Notes under the pieces: generated by a model
The model's input: only the letters and a program-made list of their open reading frames with translations
Told to the model about the DNA's origin: nothing
The model's database searches: none
Shown: positions 42,310-52,015 of the stretch, in pieces
How the letters are laid out: every line of letters begins with the position of its first letter
Position numbering within the stretch: position 1 is the stretch's first letter
Position numbers and translations under genes: made by a program
NCBI RefSeq assembly: GCF_014201315.1
Contig: NZ_JACHDY010000001.1
Coordinates: 372,001 to 436,000 of the forward strand
Length of the DNA: 64,000 nt
Reading direction: 5' to 3'
Source of the DNA: Edaphobacter lichenicola
GTDB lineage: Bacteria; Acidobacteriota; Terriglobia; Terriglobales; Acidobacteriaceae

Positions 42310-44298
42310 TTAGCTGAAGAGAAACTCTTTGGTGCGGAGTTCTTTTACGGTGTCGCGGAGCTTGGCGGCTTTTTCGAACTCGAATTTTTTGGCGGCTTCG
42401 CGCATGTCGGACTCTAGGTTGCCGATGTAGGTGTCGAGCTCTTGTTGGGTGGAGAAGTCGGGCATCCCTTCGGCTTCGTCGGTGAGGTCGGCGTAGTCGG
42501 CTTTGAGTATGCCGGCGAGGCCCATCTCGATGGGGCGGATGATGCTGGCGGGGGTAATGCCGTTTTCTTCGTTGTAGGCGACTTGTTTTTCGCGGCGGCG
42601 GTCGGTCTCGTTGATGGCGCGCTGCATGGAGTCGGTCATCTTGTCGGCATAGAGGATGGCGCGGCCTTCGATGTGGCGGGCGGCGCGGCCGATGGTCTGG
42701 ATGAGAGAGCCTTGCGAGCGGAGGAAGCCTTCTTTGTCAGCGTCCAGGATTGCTACCAGCGAGACCTCGGGAAGATCGAGGCCCTCGCGCAGGAGGTTGA
42801 TGCCGATGAGGACGTCGTACTCGCCTTTGCGGAGGTCGCGGAGGAGCTTGATGCGTTCGAGGGTTTCGATCTCGGAGTGCATGTAGCGGCAGCGGACGCC
42901 GACCTCGGTGTAGTAGCTGGCGAGGTCCTCGGACATGCGCTTGGTGAGGGTGGTGACGAGGACGCGCTGATTCTTTGCGGTTCGGTCGCGGATCTCGGCG
43001 AGGAGATCGTCGATCTGGCCCTTGATGGGACGGATCTCGACTTGAGGATCGATGAGGCCGGTGGGACGGATGATTTGTTCTACGACTACGCCGGCGGATT
43101 TGGTGAGTTCGTAGGCGCCCGGGGTTGCGGAGACGTAGATGATCTGGCCGGTGCGGGACTCGAACTCTTCGAAGCGGAGGGGGCGGTTGTCCATCGCGGA
43201 GGGCAGGCGGAAGCCGTAGTCGACGAGGTTTTGTTTGCGGGAGCGGTCGCCGTGCCACATGCCGTGGAGTTGGGGGACGGTGACGTGGGACTCGTCGATG
43301 AAGAGGAGGTAGTCTTGCGGGAAGTAGTCGAGGAGCGTGGGTGGTGGTTCGCCGGGGAGACGCGCGGAGAAGTGGCGGGAGTAGTTTTCAATGCCGTGGC
43401 AGAAGCCTACGGACTTGATCATCTCGAGGTCGAAGCGGGTGCGCTGGTGGATGCGTTGGGACTCGACTAAGCGGCCTTGGGTTTCCAACTCTTTTTCCCA
43501 CCACTCCATCTCTTCGATGATGGAAGCGATGGCGGTGGTCTTGCGTTCGGGTTGAACGACGTAGTGGGACTTGGGGTAGATGGGGAGGCGTGAGTACTTT
43601 TGCCGGACCGTGCCGAAGAGGGGGTCGATCTGGGAGAGTGAATCTATTTCGTCGCCGAAGAGCTCTATACGGTAGGCGTTCTCGTCATAGGTTGGATAGA
43701 CCTCGATGATATCTCCTCTAACGCGAAATGTTCCGCGGCGGAAGTCGACGTCGTTGCGCTCGTAGAGGATCTCGACGAGGCGGCGCGTGATGTCTTCGCG
43801 CTTTATCTTCTGGCCTTTTTCGAGGAGCATCAACATGCCGTAGTAGGCCTCCGGCGAGCCGAGGCCGTAGATGCAGGAGACCGAGGAGACGATGATGGCG
43901 TCGCGGCGCTCGAAGAGGCTGCGGGTGGCGGCGAGACGAAGTTTATCCAACTCTTCATTGATGGTTGACTCCTTCTCAATGAAGAGATCGCCGGCGGGGA
44001 TGTAGGCTTCGGGTTGGTAGTAGTCGTAGTAGGAGACGAAGTATTCGACGGCGTTGTTGGGGAAGAAGGTCTTGAACTCGTGGTAGAGCTGGGCGGCGAG
44101 GGTTTTGTTGTGCGCGAGGATGAGGGCTGGGCGCTGCAGCTCTTCGATGACTTTGGCCATGGTGAATGTTTTGCCGGAGCCGGTGACGCCGAGGAGGACT
44201 TGATCTTTTTCACCGGCGTGAATGCCGGAGATGAGCTCGGAGATGGCGCGGGGCTGGTCGCCCTGGGGCTTGTAGGTTGTGGAGAGCTGGAAGTCCAT
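42310..44298 (-). CDS. uvrB: excinuclease ABC subunit B
   Basis: 662 residues, the usual length. Nucleotide-excision repair helicase. Walker [14 protein letters not shown] near residue 38, beta-hairpin region [28 protein letters not shown] near 85-112, DESHVT near 338, [21 protein letters not shown] near 510 and IGRAARH near 540, with a C-terminal UVR coiled-coil ([26 protein letters not shown]). No SOS operator was spotted. Divergent from the phosphatase that starts at 44334. Confidence 0.97.
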   Translation of the reverse strand: MDFQLSTTYKPQGDQPRAISELISGIHAGEKDQVLLGVTGSGKTFTMAKVIEELQRPALILAHNKTLAAQLYHEFKTFFPNNAVEYFVSYYDYYQPEAYIPAGDLFIEKESTINEELDKLRLAATRSLFERRDAIIVSSVSCIYGLGSPEAYYGMLMLLEKGQKIKREDITRRLVEILYERNDVDFRRGTFRVRGDIIEVYPTYDENAYRIELFGDEIDSLSQIDPLFGTVRQKYSRLPIYPKSHYVVQPERKTTAIASIIEEMEWWEKELETQGRLVESQRIHQRTRFDLEMIKSVGFCHGIENYSRHFSARLPGEPPPTLLDYFPQDYLLFIDESHVTVPQLHGMWHGDRSRKQNLVDYGFRLPSAMDNRPLRFEEFESRTGQIIYVSATPGAYELTKSAGVVVEQIIRPTGLIDPQVEIRPIKGQIDDLLAEIRDRTAKNQRVLVTTLTKRMSEDLASYYTEVGVRCRYMHSEIETLERIKLLRDLRKGEYDVLIGINLLREGLDLPEVSLVAILDADKEGFLRSQGSLIQTIGRAARHIEGRAILYADKMTDSMQRAINETDRRREKQVAYNEENGITPASIIRPIEMGLAGILKADYADLTDEAEGMPDFSTQQELDTYIGNLESDMREAAKKFEFEKAAKLRDTVKELRTKEFLFS

Positions 44299-44333
44299 CT
44301 TTGTAGGATAGTTTATTTAGTACGGAGGTTGTG

Positions 44334-44921
44334 ATGAGTGTGGGAACTGAGTTGTGGCTGGTGCGGCATGGGGAGACGGAGTGGAGTTTGAGCGGGGCGC
44401 ATACGAGCCGGACGGATATTCCGTTGACCGACCATGGACGCAAGCGGGCAGAGGAGCTGCGGGATTATTTGAAGGGGACGAAGTTCGATGCGGTGTTTGA
44501 AAGCCCGATGCAGCGCGCGAAGGAGACCTGCGCGATTGCGGGGTTTGGCGACCAGGCTGTGGTGGAGAACGGGTTGAAGGAGTGGGACTACGGTGTGTAT
44601 GAAGGGAAGACGACCAAGGAGATTCAGGCGGAGATTCCGGGCTGGTCGGTGTGGAAGGACGAGATTATTGGTGGCGAGACGGTGGAGCATGTTGGGGAGC
44701 GCGCGGATGGCGTGATCGCACGGGCGCTGGCGGCTGCTCCGCAGGGTGGGAAGGTGGCGCTGTTTGCGCATGCTCATATATTGCGGATTCTGGCGGCGCG
44801 GTGGATTGGGTTGGCGGCTACAGGTGGGAGTCTGCTGGCGTTGGGGACGGGGAGTGTGAGTGTGATGGGGTGGGAGCGGGAGACGCGGGTGATTTCGAGC
44901 TGGAATCGCGGGTTTGAGTAG
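44334..44921 (+). CDS. histidine phosphatase family protein
   Basis: 195 residues. The histidine phosphatase core is seen in WLVRHGETEWSLSG near residue 8, FESPMQRAKETCAIAGF near 60, EWDYGVYEGKTTKEIQ near 85, and the second catalytic His in LFAHAHILRILAARWIG near 145. This group includes cobalamin-phosphate phosphatases and broad phosphatases, so substrate is not assigned. The ATG has GGAGG five bases ahead; the GTG immediately upstream is not needed. Confidence 0.9.
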   Translation: MSVGTELWLVRHGETEWSLSGAHTSRTDIPLTDHGRKRAEELRDYLKGTKFDAVFESPMQRAKETCAIAGFGDQAVVENGLKEWDYGVYEGKTTKEIQAEIPGWSVWKDEIIGGETVEHVGERADGVIARALAAAPQGGKVALFAHAHILRILAARWIGLAATGGSLLALGTGSVSVMGWERETRVISSWNRGFE

Positions 44922-44924
44922 AGG

Positions 44925-46142
44925 CTAGAAGTCTTTGATGTGCTGGGGTTGCAGGCCTACTCCTACGAAGCTGGCTGGGAGATTTTGGAAGCCTGGGAGG
45001 CTGGTGAGGATGCGGAGAGCGAGGGGCGGCTGGATGGGGCCGGGGTTGTGGAGGACTCGGTTCAGGATGCGGTGAGCAACGACTTGCACGCGCTGGGTGT
45101 TGCGAACTGCGCTTTCGCGATAGTGCTGTACCTGGGCGAGATTGTGCGGGCTGAGGGTGTTGGAGAGTAGCGCTTCGGTGAGGATGTTGGCGGTGGCGAC
45201 GGCGTCCTGAATGGCGATGTTGATGCCGATGCCGCCGACGGGAGACATGGCGTGGGCCGCGTCGCCTATGCAAAGGAGGCCGGGGGAGGACCACTCGAGG
45301 AGGCGGTTGACCTGGATGGTGAGCAGCTTGACCTTGTCCCAGGAGTCGATCTCGGCGGTGCGGCCGACGAGGAAGGGCACGATGCGTTCGATGCTTTGTT
45401 GGAAGGCGGGTAGACCTTGCTGCTGGATGGCGGGAAAGGTGCCTTTGGCGATGATGTAGCCGACCTGGAAGTAGTCGCTGCGGTTGATGAGGACGATGAG
45501 GCGGCCGTAGTTGATGTAGCCGAGAGCGTTCTCGGGGTCGGAGGGCTGGCGGGCGATCTTGAGCCAGAGGACATCGACGGGGACGCCGACGTCCTGGAGT
45601 GTGAGGTGGCCGGCGTCGCGGGAGATGGCGTGGCGGCCGTCGCAGCCGACGGTGAGGGTGGCGGGGATTTCGACCGGGCCATCGGGTGTGTTGGCACGGA
45701 CGCCGATGGTGGTGCCGTTTTGCTGGATGAGGCCGGTGGCCTCCCATCCCATGCGCAGGGTGAAGGCGTGAAGACGGCTGGCTTCGCTTGAGAGGAAGTC
45801 AAGGAAGTCCCACTGTGGCATGAGGGCGATGAACTTACAGTGGGTGGGGACGTGGGCGAAGTTTGCTATGGGGAAGCGCTGGCCGCCGATGGTGGCAGAG
45901 AGCGCTGCGACCTGGGAGTGGGGGATGGTGAGGAACTTTTCGAGGAGACCGAGTTCGTAGAGGAGGTCAAGGGTGGAGGGATGGATGGTGTCCCCGCGGA
46001 AGTCGCGGAAGAAGTCTTTGTGCTTTTCGAGGACTGTGACCTTGACGCCGGCGCGGGCGAGAAGAAAGCCCAGCATGATGCCTGCGGGCCCGCCTCCTAT
46101 GATGCAGCAGGTGGTGGCGAGCGGATTGGGTGCGGCGGCCAT
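44925..46142 (-). CDS. FAD-dependent monooxygenase-like oxidoreductase
   Basis: 405 residues of the p-hydroxybenzoate hydroxylase/UbiH superfamily. The N-terminal dinucleotide fold CCIIGGGPAGIMLGFLLARAGVKVTVLEK is followed by the RGDTIHPSTL patch, VGCDGRHAISR near 185 (DG motif) and the second FAD motif LLCIGDAAHAMSPVGGIGINIAIQDA near 291-316. Substrate unknown. Its 3' end lies three bases from the end of the convergent phosphatase. Confidence 0.92.
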   Translation of the reverse strand: MAAAPNPLATTCCIIGGGPAGIMLGFLLARAGVKVTVLEKHKDFFRDFRGDTIHPSTLDLLYELGLLEKFLTIPHSQVAALSATIGGQRFPIANFAHVPTHCKFIALMPQWDFLDFLSSEASRLHAFTLRMGWEATGLIQQNGTTIGVRANTPDGPVEIPATLTVGCDGRHAISRDAGHLTLQDVGVPVDVLWLKIARQPSDPENALGYINYGRLIVLINRSDYFQVGYIIAKGTFPAIQQQGLPAFQQSIERIVPFLVGRTAEIDSWDKVKLLTIQVNRLLEWSSPGLLCIGDAAHAMSPVGGIGINIAIQDAVATANILTEALLSNTLSPHNLAQVQHYRESAVRNTQRVQVVAHRILNRVLHNPGPIQPPLALRILTSLPGFQNLPASFVGVGLQPQHIKDF

Positions 46143-46186
46143 GGGTGGTGATGAGGGTAGCAAGCCGCGGGGAGGGCGTCAAAAAA

Positions 46187-46894
46187 TTACTGCGGATCTG
46201 CGAGGATGAAGGAGAGCCAGTCGGCGGGGGTGTGGGCGAGATGGTCAGGTGGAGCGTCTTCGAGGGAGTGGGGCTTGAGGCCGAAGGTGCAGCCGATGCT
46301 GCGGGCGCCACAGTTGCGGGCGGTGAGGACGTCGATGTCTGTGTCGCCTACCATGATGGTTTCGGCGGGGGTGATGGTGCGGCCGGCGAGGGTGGAGGCT
46401 TCGGCGATGAGCGCTTCGAGGCCGTGGGGGTCAGGCTTTTTGGTGTGGAAGCTGTTGCCGCCGTAGTTTTGGAAAAAGAAGGGTGAGAGGCCGAAGTGGG
46501 CGCAGATGTCGCGGGAGGGGTGTACGGGTTTGTTGGTGAGGACGGCCATGAGGGTTTGGGGGTGTGTGGCGCGGATGGCCTGGAGGGCTTCGAGGACGCC
46601 GGGGTAGAGGTAGGTGTTGTCGAGTTTGTGGATGCGGTAGTAGTCGAGGAAAAATGTTAGCGCTTTGGTTACATATTGCTCGTCGGTGATGTCCCCTTCG
46701 GGGTCGCCGATGGCGCGGCGAACGAGCATGGAGGCTCCGTCGCCGATGTAGCCGGAGATGACGGCCTCGGGGAGGGTGGGTTTGCCGAGGTGGGCGAGGG
46801 TGGCGTTGACGGAGTTGCAGAGATCGACGCGGGAGTCGATGAGGGTGCCGTCGAGATCGAAGACGATGAGGCGGGGAGGAGATGCGAGGGGCAT
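46187..46894 (-). CDS. gph: phosphoglycolate phosphatase-like HAD hydrolase
   Basis: 235 residues. HAD motif I IVFDLDGTLIDSRVDL near 9-25, a helical cap, motif II in MAVLTNKP near 117, and motif III/IV in KKPDPHGLEALIAEA and IMVGDTDIDVLTARN near 183-197. The cap type matches phosphoglycolate phosphatases, but PGP activity is inferred from family only. Start ATG is the first in the frame with a HAD-like beginning. It starts 55 bases from the carbonic anhydrase on the other strand. Confidence 0.85.
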   Translation of the reverse strand: MPLASPPRLIVFDLDGTLIDSRVDLCNSVNATLAHLGKPTLPEAVISGYIGDGASMLVRRAIGDPEGDITDEQYVTKALTFFLDYYRIHKLDNTYLYPGVLEALQAIRATHPQTLMAVLTNKPVHPSRDICAHFGLSPFFFQNYGGNSFHTKKPDPHGLEALIAEASTLAGRTITPAETIMVGDTDIDVLTARNCGARSIGCTFGLKPHSLEDAPPDHLAHTPADWLSFILADPQ

Positions 46895-46948
46895 GGTTTA
46901 AGGGTAACCGATGGCGGTGGTGTAAGCTTTCTGGCATCGGGAGAGACT

Positions 46949-47632
46949 ATGCGGCGAGTGATTGCGGGCGAGTGGACGCGGAGGCAGTTTGTTGCGGGAG
47001 CGGTAGCGGCTGGCGCGCTGGCAGAGTTTGCGGGTATTGGTCGATTGGCGCTGGCGCAGACGGGAATGACGGGCGAGACGGCAATGAAGGAGCTGATGGC
47101 GGGGAATGAGCGATACATTGCGGGAAAGATTACTTCGTTTCCCGAAGACCTGAAGATTTTGCAGGAGAAGACGGTGTTGAAGCAGGAGCCTTTTGCTGCG
47201 GTGCTTGCGTGTGCTGATTCTCGGGTGCCGGTGGAGATACTGTTCGATCAGAGCATCGGGCATGTGTTCGTGACACGGGTTGCAGGAAATGTTGTGACAC
47301 CTGAGGTGATGGCAACCCTGGAGTATGGTGTGGGTGTGTTGGGCTTGAAGGCGGTTCTGATTCTGGGACATACGAACTGCGGGGCGATCGCTGCAGCGGT
47401 ACAGGGCAAAGAGGTTCCGGGACAGATTAGCGTACTGTACCAGCACCTGATGCCGGGAGTGCGTGAGGCGCATGGAGATGTGGTGCAGGCGGTGAAGGCA
47501 AATGTGGTGTTTCAGACGAGGCTGGTGCAGGAGAGTTCTACGCTGATTGCCAAGGCCGTGAAAGAGGGCGGAGTGAAGGTAGCGGGTGGAGTCTATGACC
47601 TGGAGAATGGGCGCGTGAACATCATCGCTTAG
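46949..47632 (+). CDS. Tat-exported beta-class carbonic anhydrase
   Basis: 227 residues. A twin-arginine type signal RRQFVAGAVAAGALAEFAGIGRLALA suggests export. The beta-carbonic anhydrase zinc ligands are visible: Cys and Asp/Arg pair in LACADSRVP near residue 90, then His and Cys in LILGHTNCGAIAA near 148. It interconverts CO2 and bicarbonate. The open frame begins further upstream but the ATG before the signal is the likely start. The gene is divergent from gph. Confidence 0.9.
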   Translation: MRRVIAGEWTRRQFVAGAVAAGALAEFAGIGRLALAQTGMTGETAMKELMAGNERYIAGKITSFPEDLKILQEKTVLKQEPFAAVLACADSRVPVEILFDQSIGHVFVTRVAGNVVTPEVMATLEYGVGVLGLKAVLILGHTNCGAIAAAVQGKEVPGQISVLYQHLMPGVREAHGDVVQAVKANVVFQTRLVQESSTLIAKAVKEGGVKVAGGVYDLENGRVNIIA

Positions 47633-47655
47633 CGTCGGGTGAAGGTAAATAAAAA

Positions 47656-47693
47656 AGACGGTGGCTGCGAGTTGGGGTTCGCGGCCCCCGTCT
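47656..47693 (+). terminator. putative terminator after the carbonic anhydrase
   Basis: AGACGG ... CCGTCT outer arms with an interrupted GC-rich inner stem. The A run ahead of the left arm makes it serve the minus-strand gene (DUF4097) as well. Confidence 0.5.
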
Positions 47694-47710
47694 GATTGGT
47701 TTGGGGAGGA

Positions 47711-48571
47711 CTACTTGATGGAGATGTCGCCGGAGCCGGTGCCGATGCGGAGGGTGGGGCCGCCGCCGCCTACGACCGCGCTGACGTGGTGGCGGTTGAG
47801 GCTGCCCTGCATGGTCATGGGCTGAGCAACGCTGATGTTTCCGGAGCCGGTGTCGGCGTCGAGGTTGAAGTGGGCGCTGCCGACGGTGAGGCGAACGCTG
47901 CCGCTGCCGGTGGAGAGCTTCCAGTCGCTGGTGGGCTGGCCTTCGGCGGTGATGTCGCCGGAGCCGGTGCTGGCTTTGAGGGCTCCGTTGAGACCACGGA
48001 GCTGGATGCTTCCCGAGCCGGTTTCGGCTTTGACGTCGCCTGGGCCGGTCTGCTGAAGTTCGATGTCGCCGGAGCCGGTGCCGAGGGTGGTCATGCCCTG
48101 GACGCCGTGGACGCGGACGCTGCCGGAGCCGCTCTGCGCTTTGACGGCGGCGCCTACGTCCTGAATATCAATATCGCCGGAGCCGGTGGTGGAGTTGATG
48201 GTGGAGGCGCGGGGGAGGGAGATGTCGTAGTCGATGGAGATGTTGCGGTAGAGGTCGTTGTTATGGCGTTCGCCAATGGTGACGTCGTTGCCGCTCTGGA
48301 CGATGGGCGGGTTGCTGATGATCTGCTGGATGCGGCTGTCGGTGTCCGAGCCGCCGCTCATCCAGCCGTGGCTCGAGTGGAGGTGGGCGACGATGTGGAT
48401 CTGATCGCCGGAGCCGGGATGGAGACGGATCTCGCCGGAGCCGGTGGAGACCGAGACGTTGGGAGAGCTGCCGGCGCTGAGGGTGCGCTCGAAGTTGCCG
48501 TCGGCGGCAAAGGCTGTGGCTGCGGTGAGGGTGAGGATTGCGGCGGTGGAGGCGAAGACTGTCATCTTCAT
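47711..48571 (-). CDS. exported DUF4097-like beta-repeat protein with TGSG motifs
   Basis: 286 residues. Signal peptide ends AFAAD near residue 23. The mature part has about ten repeats centred on S/T-G-S-G (VSTGSGEIRL, STTGSGDIDI, QSGSGSVRV, LGTGSGDIEL, ETGSGSIQL, STGSGDITA, STGSGSVRL, DTGSGNISV, IGTGSGDISIK) at roughly 20-residue intervals, as expected for a beta-solenoid in the DUF4097 group. Function unknown. Probably periplasmic or outer-surface. Confidence 0.85.
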   Translation of the reverse strand: MKMTVFASTAAILTLTAATAFAADGNFERTLSAGSSPNVSVSTGSGEIRLHPGSGDQIHIVAHLHSSHGWMSGGSDTDSRIQQIISNPPIVQSGNDVTIGERHNNDLYRNISIDYDISLPRASTINSTTGSGDIDIQDVGAAVKAQSGSGSVRVHGVQGMTTLGTGSGDIELQQTGPGDVKAETGSGSIQLRGLNGALKASTGSGDITAEGQPTSDWKLSTGSGSVRLTVGSAHFNLDADTGSGNISVAQPMTMQGSLNRHHVSAVVGGGGPTLRIGTGSGDISIK

Positions 48572-48697
48572 GGGCGTTCCTTTTTTTCGACTTTTCGACT
48601 CTGGGTAACTGCGGTTTAGATGTTAGCTCGTCGGGTGAAGGTTGCGATCCTTGTACGCTCGATTGGCGGACTTTCTTGTTGCCACTGGCCGTGCCGG

Positions 48698-49906
48698 TTA
48701 TTGCTGAAGGATAACGGTGTCGCCGGGGTTGAGGCCGGCGAGGATCTCGGTTTTGGTGCCGTTGGAGATGCCGGCCTTGATGTCGATCTTTCTGCGGCCG
48801 TTCTTTTGCTTGGGGTCGGGAACCTCGACAGAGGCGTTGCGGTCTTTGTCGTAGAGGACGGCCTGCTCGGGTACGGTGAGGACGTTTTTGTGCTCTTCGA
48901 GGAGGATCTCGGCGTTCGCGGTCATGTTGGCCTTGAGCTCGCCGCCGGGGTTGTCGATGGAGACGCGGACCTCGAAGGTGGTGACGTTATCCTTCTCTAC
49001 GCCCAGGGGTGCGATCTTGGTGACTTTGCCGAGAAAGGTCTTGTCCTTGAAGGACTCGACTTTGATGCGGGCGGCCTGGCCCATATAGACCTTGCCGATG
49101 TCGGACTCGTCGACCTTGCCCTGGACGTAGACCTGGTTGGTGTCGCCGATGGTCATGACAAGGGTCGCGGTGGAGCCGAGGACGAGGATGGAGCTGACGG
49201 CGTCGCCGATCTCGACGTCGCGGGAGAGGATGGTGCCGTCCATGGGCGAGGTGACGGTGGTGTAGCCGAGCTGCTCTTCAAGCTGCTTGAGGGAGGCCTT
49301 ATTCTGAGCGACCTGGGCCTGAGCCTGGCGGAGTTTGGAGGAGTCGACTGAGATTTGAGAGACGGCCTTGTCGCGGGTGTTGGCGGCAGAGAGGTACTTC
49401 TGCTGAGCATCGTCGAGGGCCTGCTGCGAGACCACACCCTCTTTAGACATCTGGAGGTTGCGATCGTAGGTGTGCTTGTACATGGGCAGGTCGGGCGCTT
49501 CGGCGTTGACCCTGTCGTACTGGATGGAGGCTTCAGCGGCGCGGGCGTTTGATTCGGCGGCGGCGAGCTGGGCTTTCTGCGCGGCTACCTGATCGAGGAT
49601 CTCCTGCTGGTCGAGTTGAGCGAGAACCTGGCCCTGATGGACGTGGGCGTTGATGTCGGTGTCGAGGCGAGTGACGATGCCCGAGGCTTTGGATTTGACC
49701 TCTACTTTAGTGATGGGCTGAACCTTGCCGGTGGCGACGACGGAGCGGGCGATGTCTCCGCGCTCTACCTTGGCCAGTTGCGAGGGTTCAAACTTTGTGG
49801 TGTTGCCGTGAGCGGCTGCGACCACGCCGAGAACGACGGCTACGACCAGGACGCTGAGGCCGACCCAGAGCCAGGTTTTTCGTTTGTTTTTACGCTGCGT
49901 AGCCAA
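48698..49906 (-). CDS. HlyD/MacA-type periplasmic adaptor
   Basis: 402 residues. Single N-terminal transmembrane helix (WLWVGLSVLVVAVVLGVVAAA), then the lipoyl/beta-barrel halves typical of membrane fusion proteins (ARSVVATGKVQPITKVEVKSKASGIVTRL; TTVTSPMDGTILSRDVEIGDAV) separated by an alpha-helical hairpin (about residues 95-215). The C terminus shows VPEQAVLYDKDRNASVEV and LNPGDTVIL. MacA is the best comparison. No ABC transporter or RND pump gene adjoins, so its partner must lie elsewhere. Confidence 0.88.
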   Translation of the reverse strand: MATQRKNKRKTWLWVGLSVLVVAVVLGVVAAAHGNTTKFEPSQLAKVERGDIARSVVATGKVQPITKVEVKSKASGIVTRLDTDINAHVHQGQVLAQLDQQEILDQVAAQKAQLAAAESNARAAEASIQYDRVNAEAPDLPMYKHTYDRNLQMSKEGVVSQQALDDAQQKYLSAANTRDKAVSQISVDSSKLRQAQAQVAQNKASLKQLEEQLGYTTVTSPMDGTILSRDVEIGDAVSSILVLGSTATLVMTIGDTNQVYVQGKVDESDIGKVYMGQAARIKVESFKDKTFLGKVTKIAPLGVEKDNVTTFEVRVSIDNPGGELKANMTANAEILLEEHKNVLTVPEQAVLYDKDRNASVEVPDPKQKNGRRKIDIKAGISNGTKTEILAGLNPGDTVILQQ

Positions 49907-50087
49907 TTGCTGCTCCCATTGGTGCTGGTGATATGTGTCTTCGGAGTGTGGTTACGCAGGAATGCGCTCCGCGGTTCCGTCGACTACGAAAAAGTTTACG
50001 TGACGGCGTGGCAATGTTGCAGAGTCGACGTTTAGACGGGGGAGGTGGGAGGAGGAAGCAGTGGGGCAGGCGGACGGGGAGTGAATC

Positions 50088-50693
50088 TTATGCGTACTTT
50101 CGGAGAACCCCGAGGACCTTGCCTTGGATGCTGACATTCGCGGCCGGGGCGTAGATGGGGGACATCTCCGTGTTGGAGGGTTGAAGGCGAATCATACTGC
50201 CCTCGCGGTAAAAGCGCTTGAGGGTTGCGTCGGAGCCGTCGATCAGAGCGACGATGATCTCGCCTTCGCGGGCGGTGCGGGTGCGCTCGACCAGAACGTA
50301 GTCGCCGGAGACGATGTGCTCGTCGCGCATGGAGTCGCCTCGTACTTCGAGGGCAAAGACCTCGCGGTTGCCGATGATGTCTGAGAGGGAGATGCTCTCT
50401 GCGCTTTCGATTGCTTCGACGGGCTTGCCGGCGGCGATGCGGCCCAGCAGGGGGAGACGGTCGGAGCCTTTTTTGCCGCTGCGTGCGGGTAGCACGTCGA
50501 TGGAGCGGCTGCGGTTGTGCGCGCGCTGGAGGAGGCCTTTGTTCTGGAGGTTGGTGATGTGTTTGTGGACGGTAGCGAGGGAGCTGAGACCCAGGCCGCT
50601 GGCGATCTCCTCGTAGGAGGGCGAGTAGCCATTCTTCTGGGTGAAGCTGGAAAGGAAGTCGATGACCTCTTTTTGTCGCCGTGTAATTGCCAT
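50088..50693 (-). CDS. lexA: SOS repressor LexA
   Basis: 201 residues. The N-terminal winged helix (RRQKEVIDFLSSFTQKNGYSPSYEEIASGLGLSS) is followed by the autocleavage region with Ala-Gly in RIAAGKPVEA near 88 and by the serine/lysine dyad: Ser in EVRGDSMRDEHI near 126 and Lys in SDATLKRFYREGS near 163. It represses DNA-damage genes and cleaves itself with RecA. Promoter proposed at 50701-50728. I did not see a clear SOS box. Confidence 0.96.
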   Translation of the reverse strand: MAITRRQKEVIDFLSSFTQKNGYSPSYEEIASGLGLSSLATVHKHITNLQNKGLLQRAHNRSRSIDVLPARSGKKGSDRLPLLGRIAAGKPVEAIESAESISLSDIIGNREVFALEVRGDSMRDEHIVSGDYVLVERTRTAREGEIIVALIDGSDATLKRFYREGSMIRLQPSNTEMSPIYAPAANVSIQGKVLGVLRKYA

Positions 50694-50700
50694 GCGGATG

Positions 50701-50728
50701 ATTGTAGCGAATAAAAAGCGAATTGCAA
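50701..50728 (-). promoter_or_regulatory. sigma-70-type promoter of lexA
   Basis: On the minus strand TTGCAA (50728-50723), 16 bases, TACAAT (50706-50701), eight bases ahead of the ATG. The -10 is close to consensus. The short leader means the first codons lie very near the start point. Confidence 0.55.
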
Positions 50729-50809
50729 GGGATCTGTCGAGTTTATTTTCCGAGCGTGCCTCTAGGAGTGCTGGCGGTTGGGAGAGAGAGCGCGGGATAT
50801 GCTGATTCC

Positions 50810-51853
50810 ATGAAGACTTCGAAGCTGGTTCGCATCTTTGGGGTGGTGGTGACCTTGGTGCTGGCTGTGTCCGCGGGGCGGGCGGAAGAGTCGCAGAAGA
50901 TTGCGGAGTTGGGAAGCTGCGCTTTGGAGAGTGGCAAGGTGGTGTTGGATTGCAGGGTTGGGTACCGCACCTTTGGCACGTTGAACGCTGATGGGTCGAA
51001 TGTGGTGGTGATGCCTTCGTGGCTGAATGGACGAAGCGAGGATCTGGCTCCTCTCTTTGGGCGGGAAGAGACTGGGCATCGGCTGGTGAATACGTCGCGG
51101 TTCTTCGGGGTGGCGTTCGATGCGTTTGGAGATGGGGTCTCGTCGTCGCCATCAAATAGCAGGCGGCAGCATGGGCCGGAGTTTCCGGAGTTCACGATGG
51201 AGGATATGGTGCGGGCGCAATACCGCGTGTTGACCGAGGTGTTGCATGTGCGGCATGTGCACGCGGCGGTGGGGCTGTCGATGGGCGGAGAGCAGGTGTT
51301 TGCGTGGGCGGTGCTGTTTCCGAAGTTCGTCGATCTTGCGGTGCCTATTGTGGGGACGCCGCAGGTGACGAGCTTTGATCTGTTGTCGAAGCAGATTGTG
51401 ATCGACGCGATTGAAGCAGACCCGGAGTATATGCACGGGCGGTATGTGACGGAGCCGCAGTTGAAGCTTGCGAATGCGATTGGGACGCTGATTGTGAGCG
51501 CACCGCAGTATAGGAACGCCGAGATTCCAAGGGCGCAGTTTGCAGAGTGGTTGAAGACGGTCGAGTCGCCGCAACGACAGGACGCGAATGACAGGGTGTG
51601 GCAGGCGAAGGCGATTATGCATCATGATGTGCTGCATGGAAGAACGATTGACGAGGTTGCGCGGTCCGTGCCGGTGAAGTTCCTGGTGATTGTGGCGGCG
51701 GAGGATCGTATGGTGACTCCGCAGCCTGCGCTGGAGTGGGCGAAGGCGGTGGGTGCGGAGACGTATGTTTCAGCGGGCAGCTGCGCGCACTTGATCATGA
51801 GCTGCGATGCTGAGGCTGTGTCGTCGCGGGTGGAGCGGTTTTTGGCGAGGTAG
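50810..51853 (+). CDS. exported alpha/beta hydrolase (homoserine-acetyltransferase-like)
   Basis: 347 residues with a signal peptide (VRIFGVVVTLVLAVSAGRAEE). The sequence has the MetX-type alpha/beta fold: GYRTFGTLNADGSNVVVMPSWLNG, nucleophile elbow in VGLSMGGEQVFAWAV near 163, acid in VIVAAEDRMVTP near 300 and catalytic His in AGSCAHLIMSCDAE near 325. Export makes a role in methionine synthesis unlikely; an esterase or acyltransferase is more probable. The ATG is chosen because the sequence ahead of it is not a signal. Divergent from lexA. Confidence 0.85.
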   Translation: MKTSKLVRIFGVVVTLVLAVSAGRAEESQKIAELGSCALESGKVVLDCRVGYRTFGTLNADGSNVVVMPSWLNGRSEDLAPLFGREETGHRLVNTSRFFGVAFDAFGDGVSSSPSNSRRQHGPEFPEFTMEDMVRAQYRVLTEVLHVRHVHAAVGLSMGGEQVFAWAVLFPKFVDLAVPIVGTPQVTSFDLLSKQIVIDAIEADPEYMHGRYVTEPQLKLANAIGTLIVSAPQYRNAEIPRAQFAEWLKTVESPQRQDANDRVWQAKAIMHHDVLHGRTIDEVARSVPVKFLVIVAAEDRMVTPQPALEWAKAVGAETYVSAGSCAHLIMSCDAEAVSSRVERFLAR

Positions 51854-51945
51854 TGAGGAAATTCCCGTTTTGAAATTGACCTTACAAAAAGATCGCGAAG
51901 AACTCTTGTCAAGATGAGTTGGATGCACCAAGGTAATAACACGCC

Positions 51946-51970
51946 ACCGAAACGGTAATGTAATTTCGGT
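51946..51970. promoter_or_regulatory. palindrome ahead of the OmpR-type regulator
   Basis: A perfect inverted repeat ACCGAAA - 11 bases - TTTCGGT lies 46 bases before the start of the regulator. The arm and spacing suit a dimeric DNA-binding protein, possibly the regulator itself. Confidence 0.5.
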
Positions 51971-52015
51971 TGGAACGGATGACCTGAACATCTTGATTGT
52001 GCCTTGGGAGACGAA

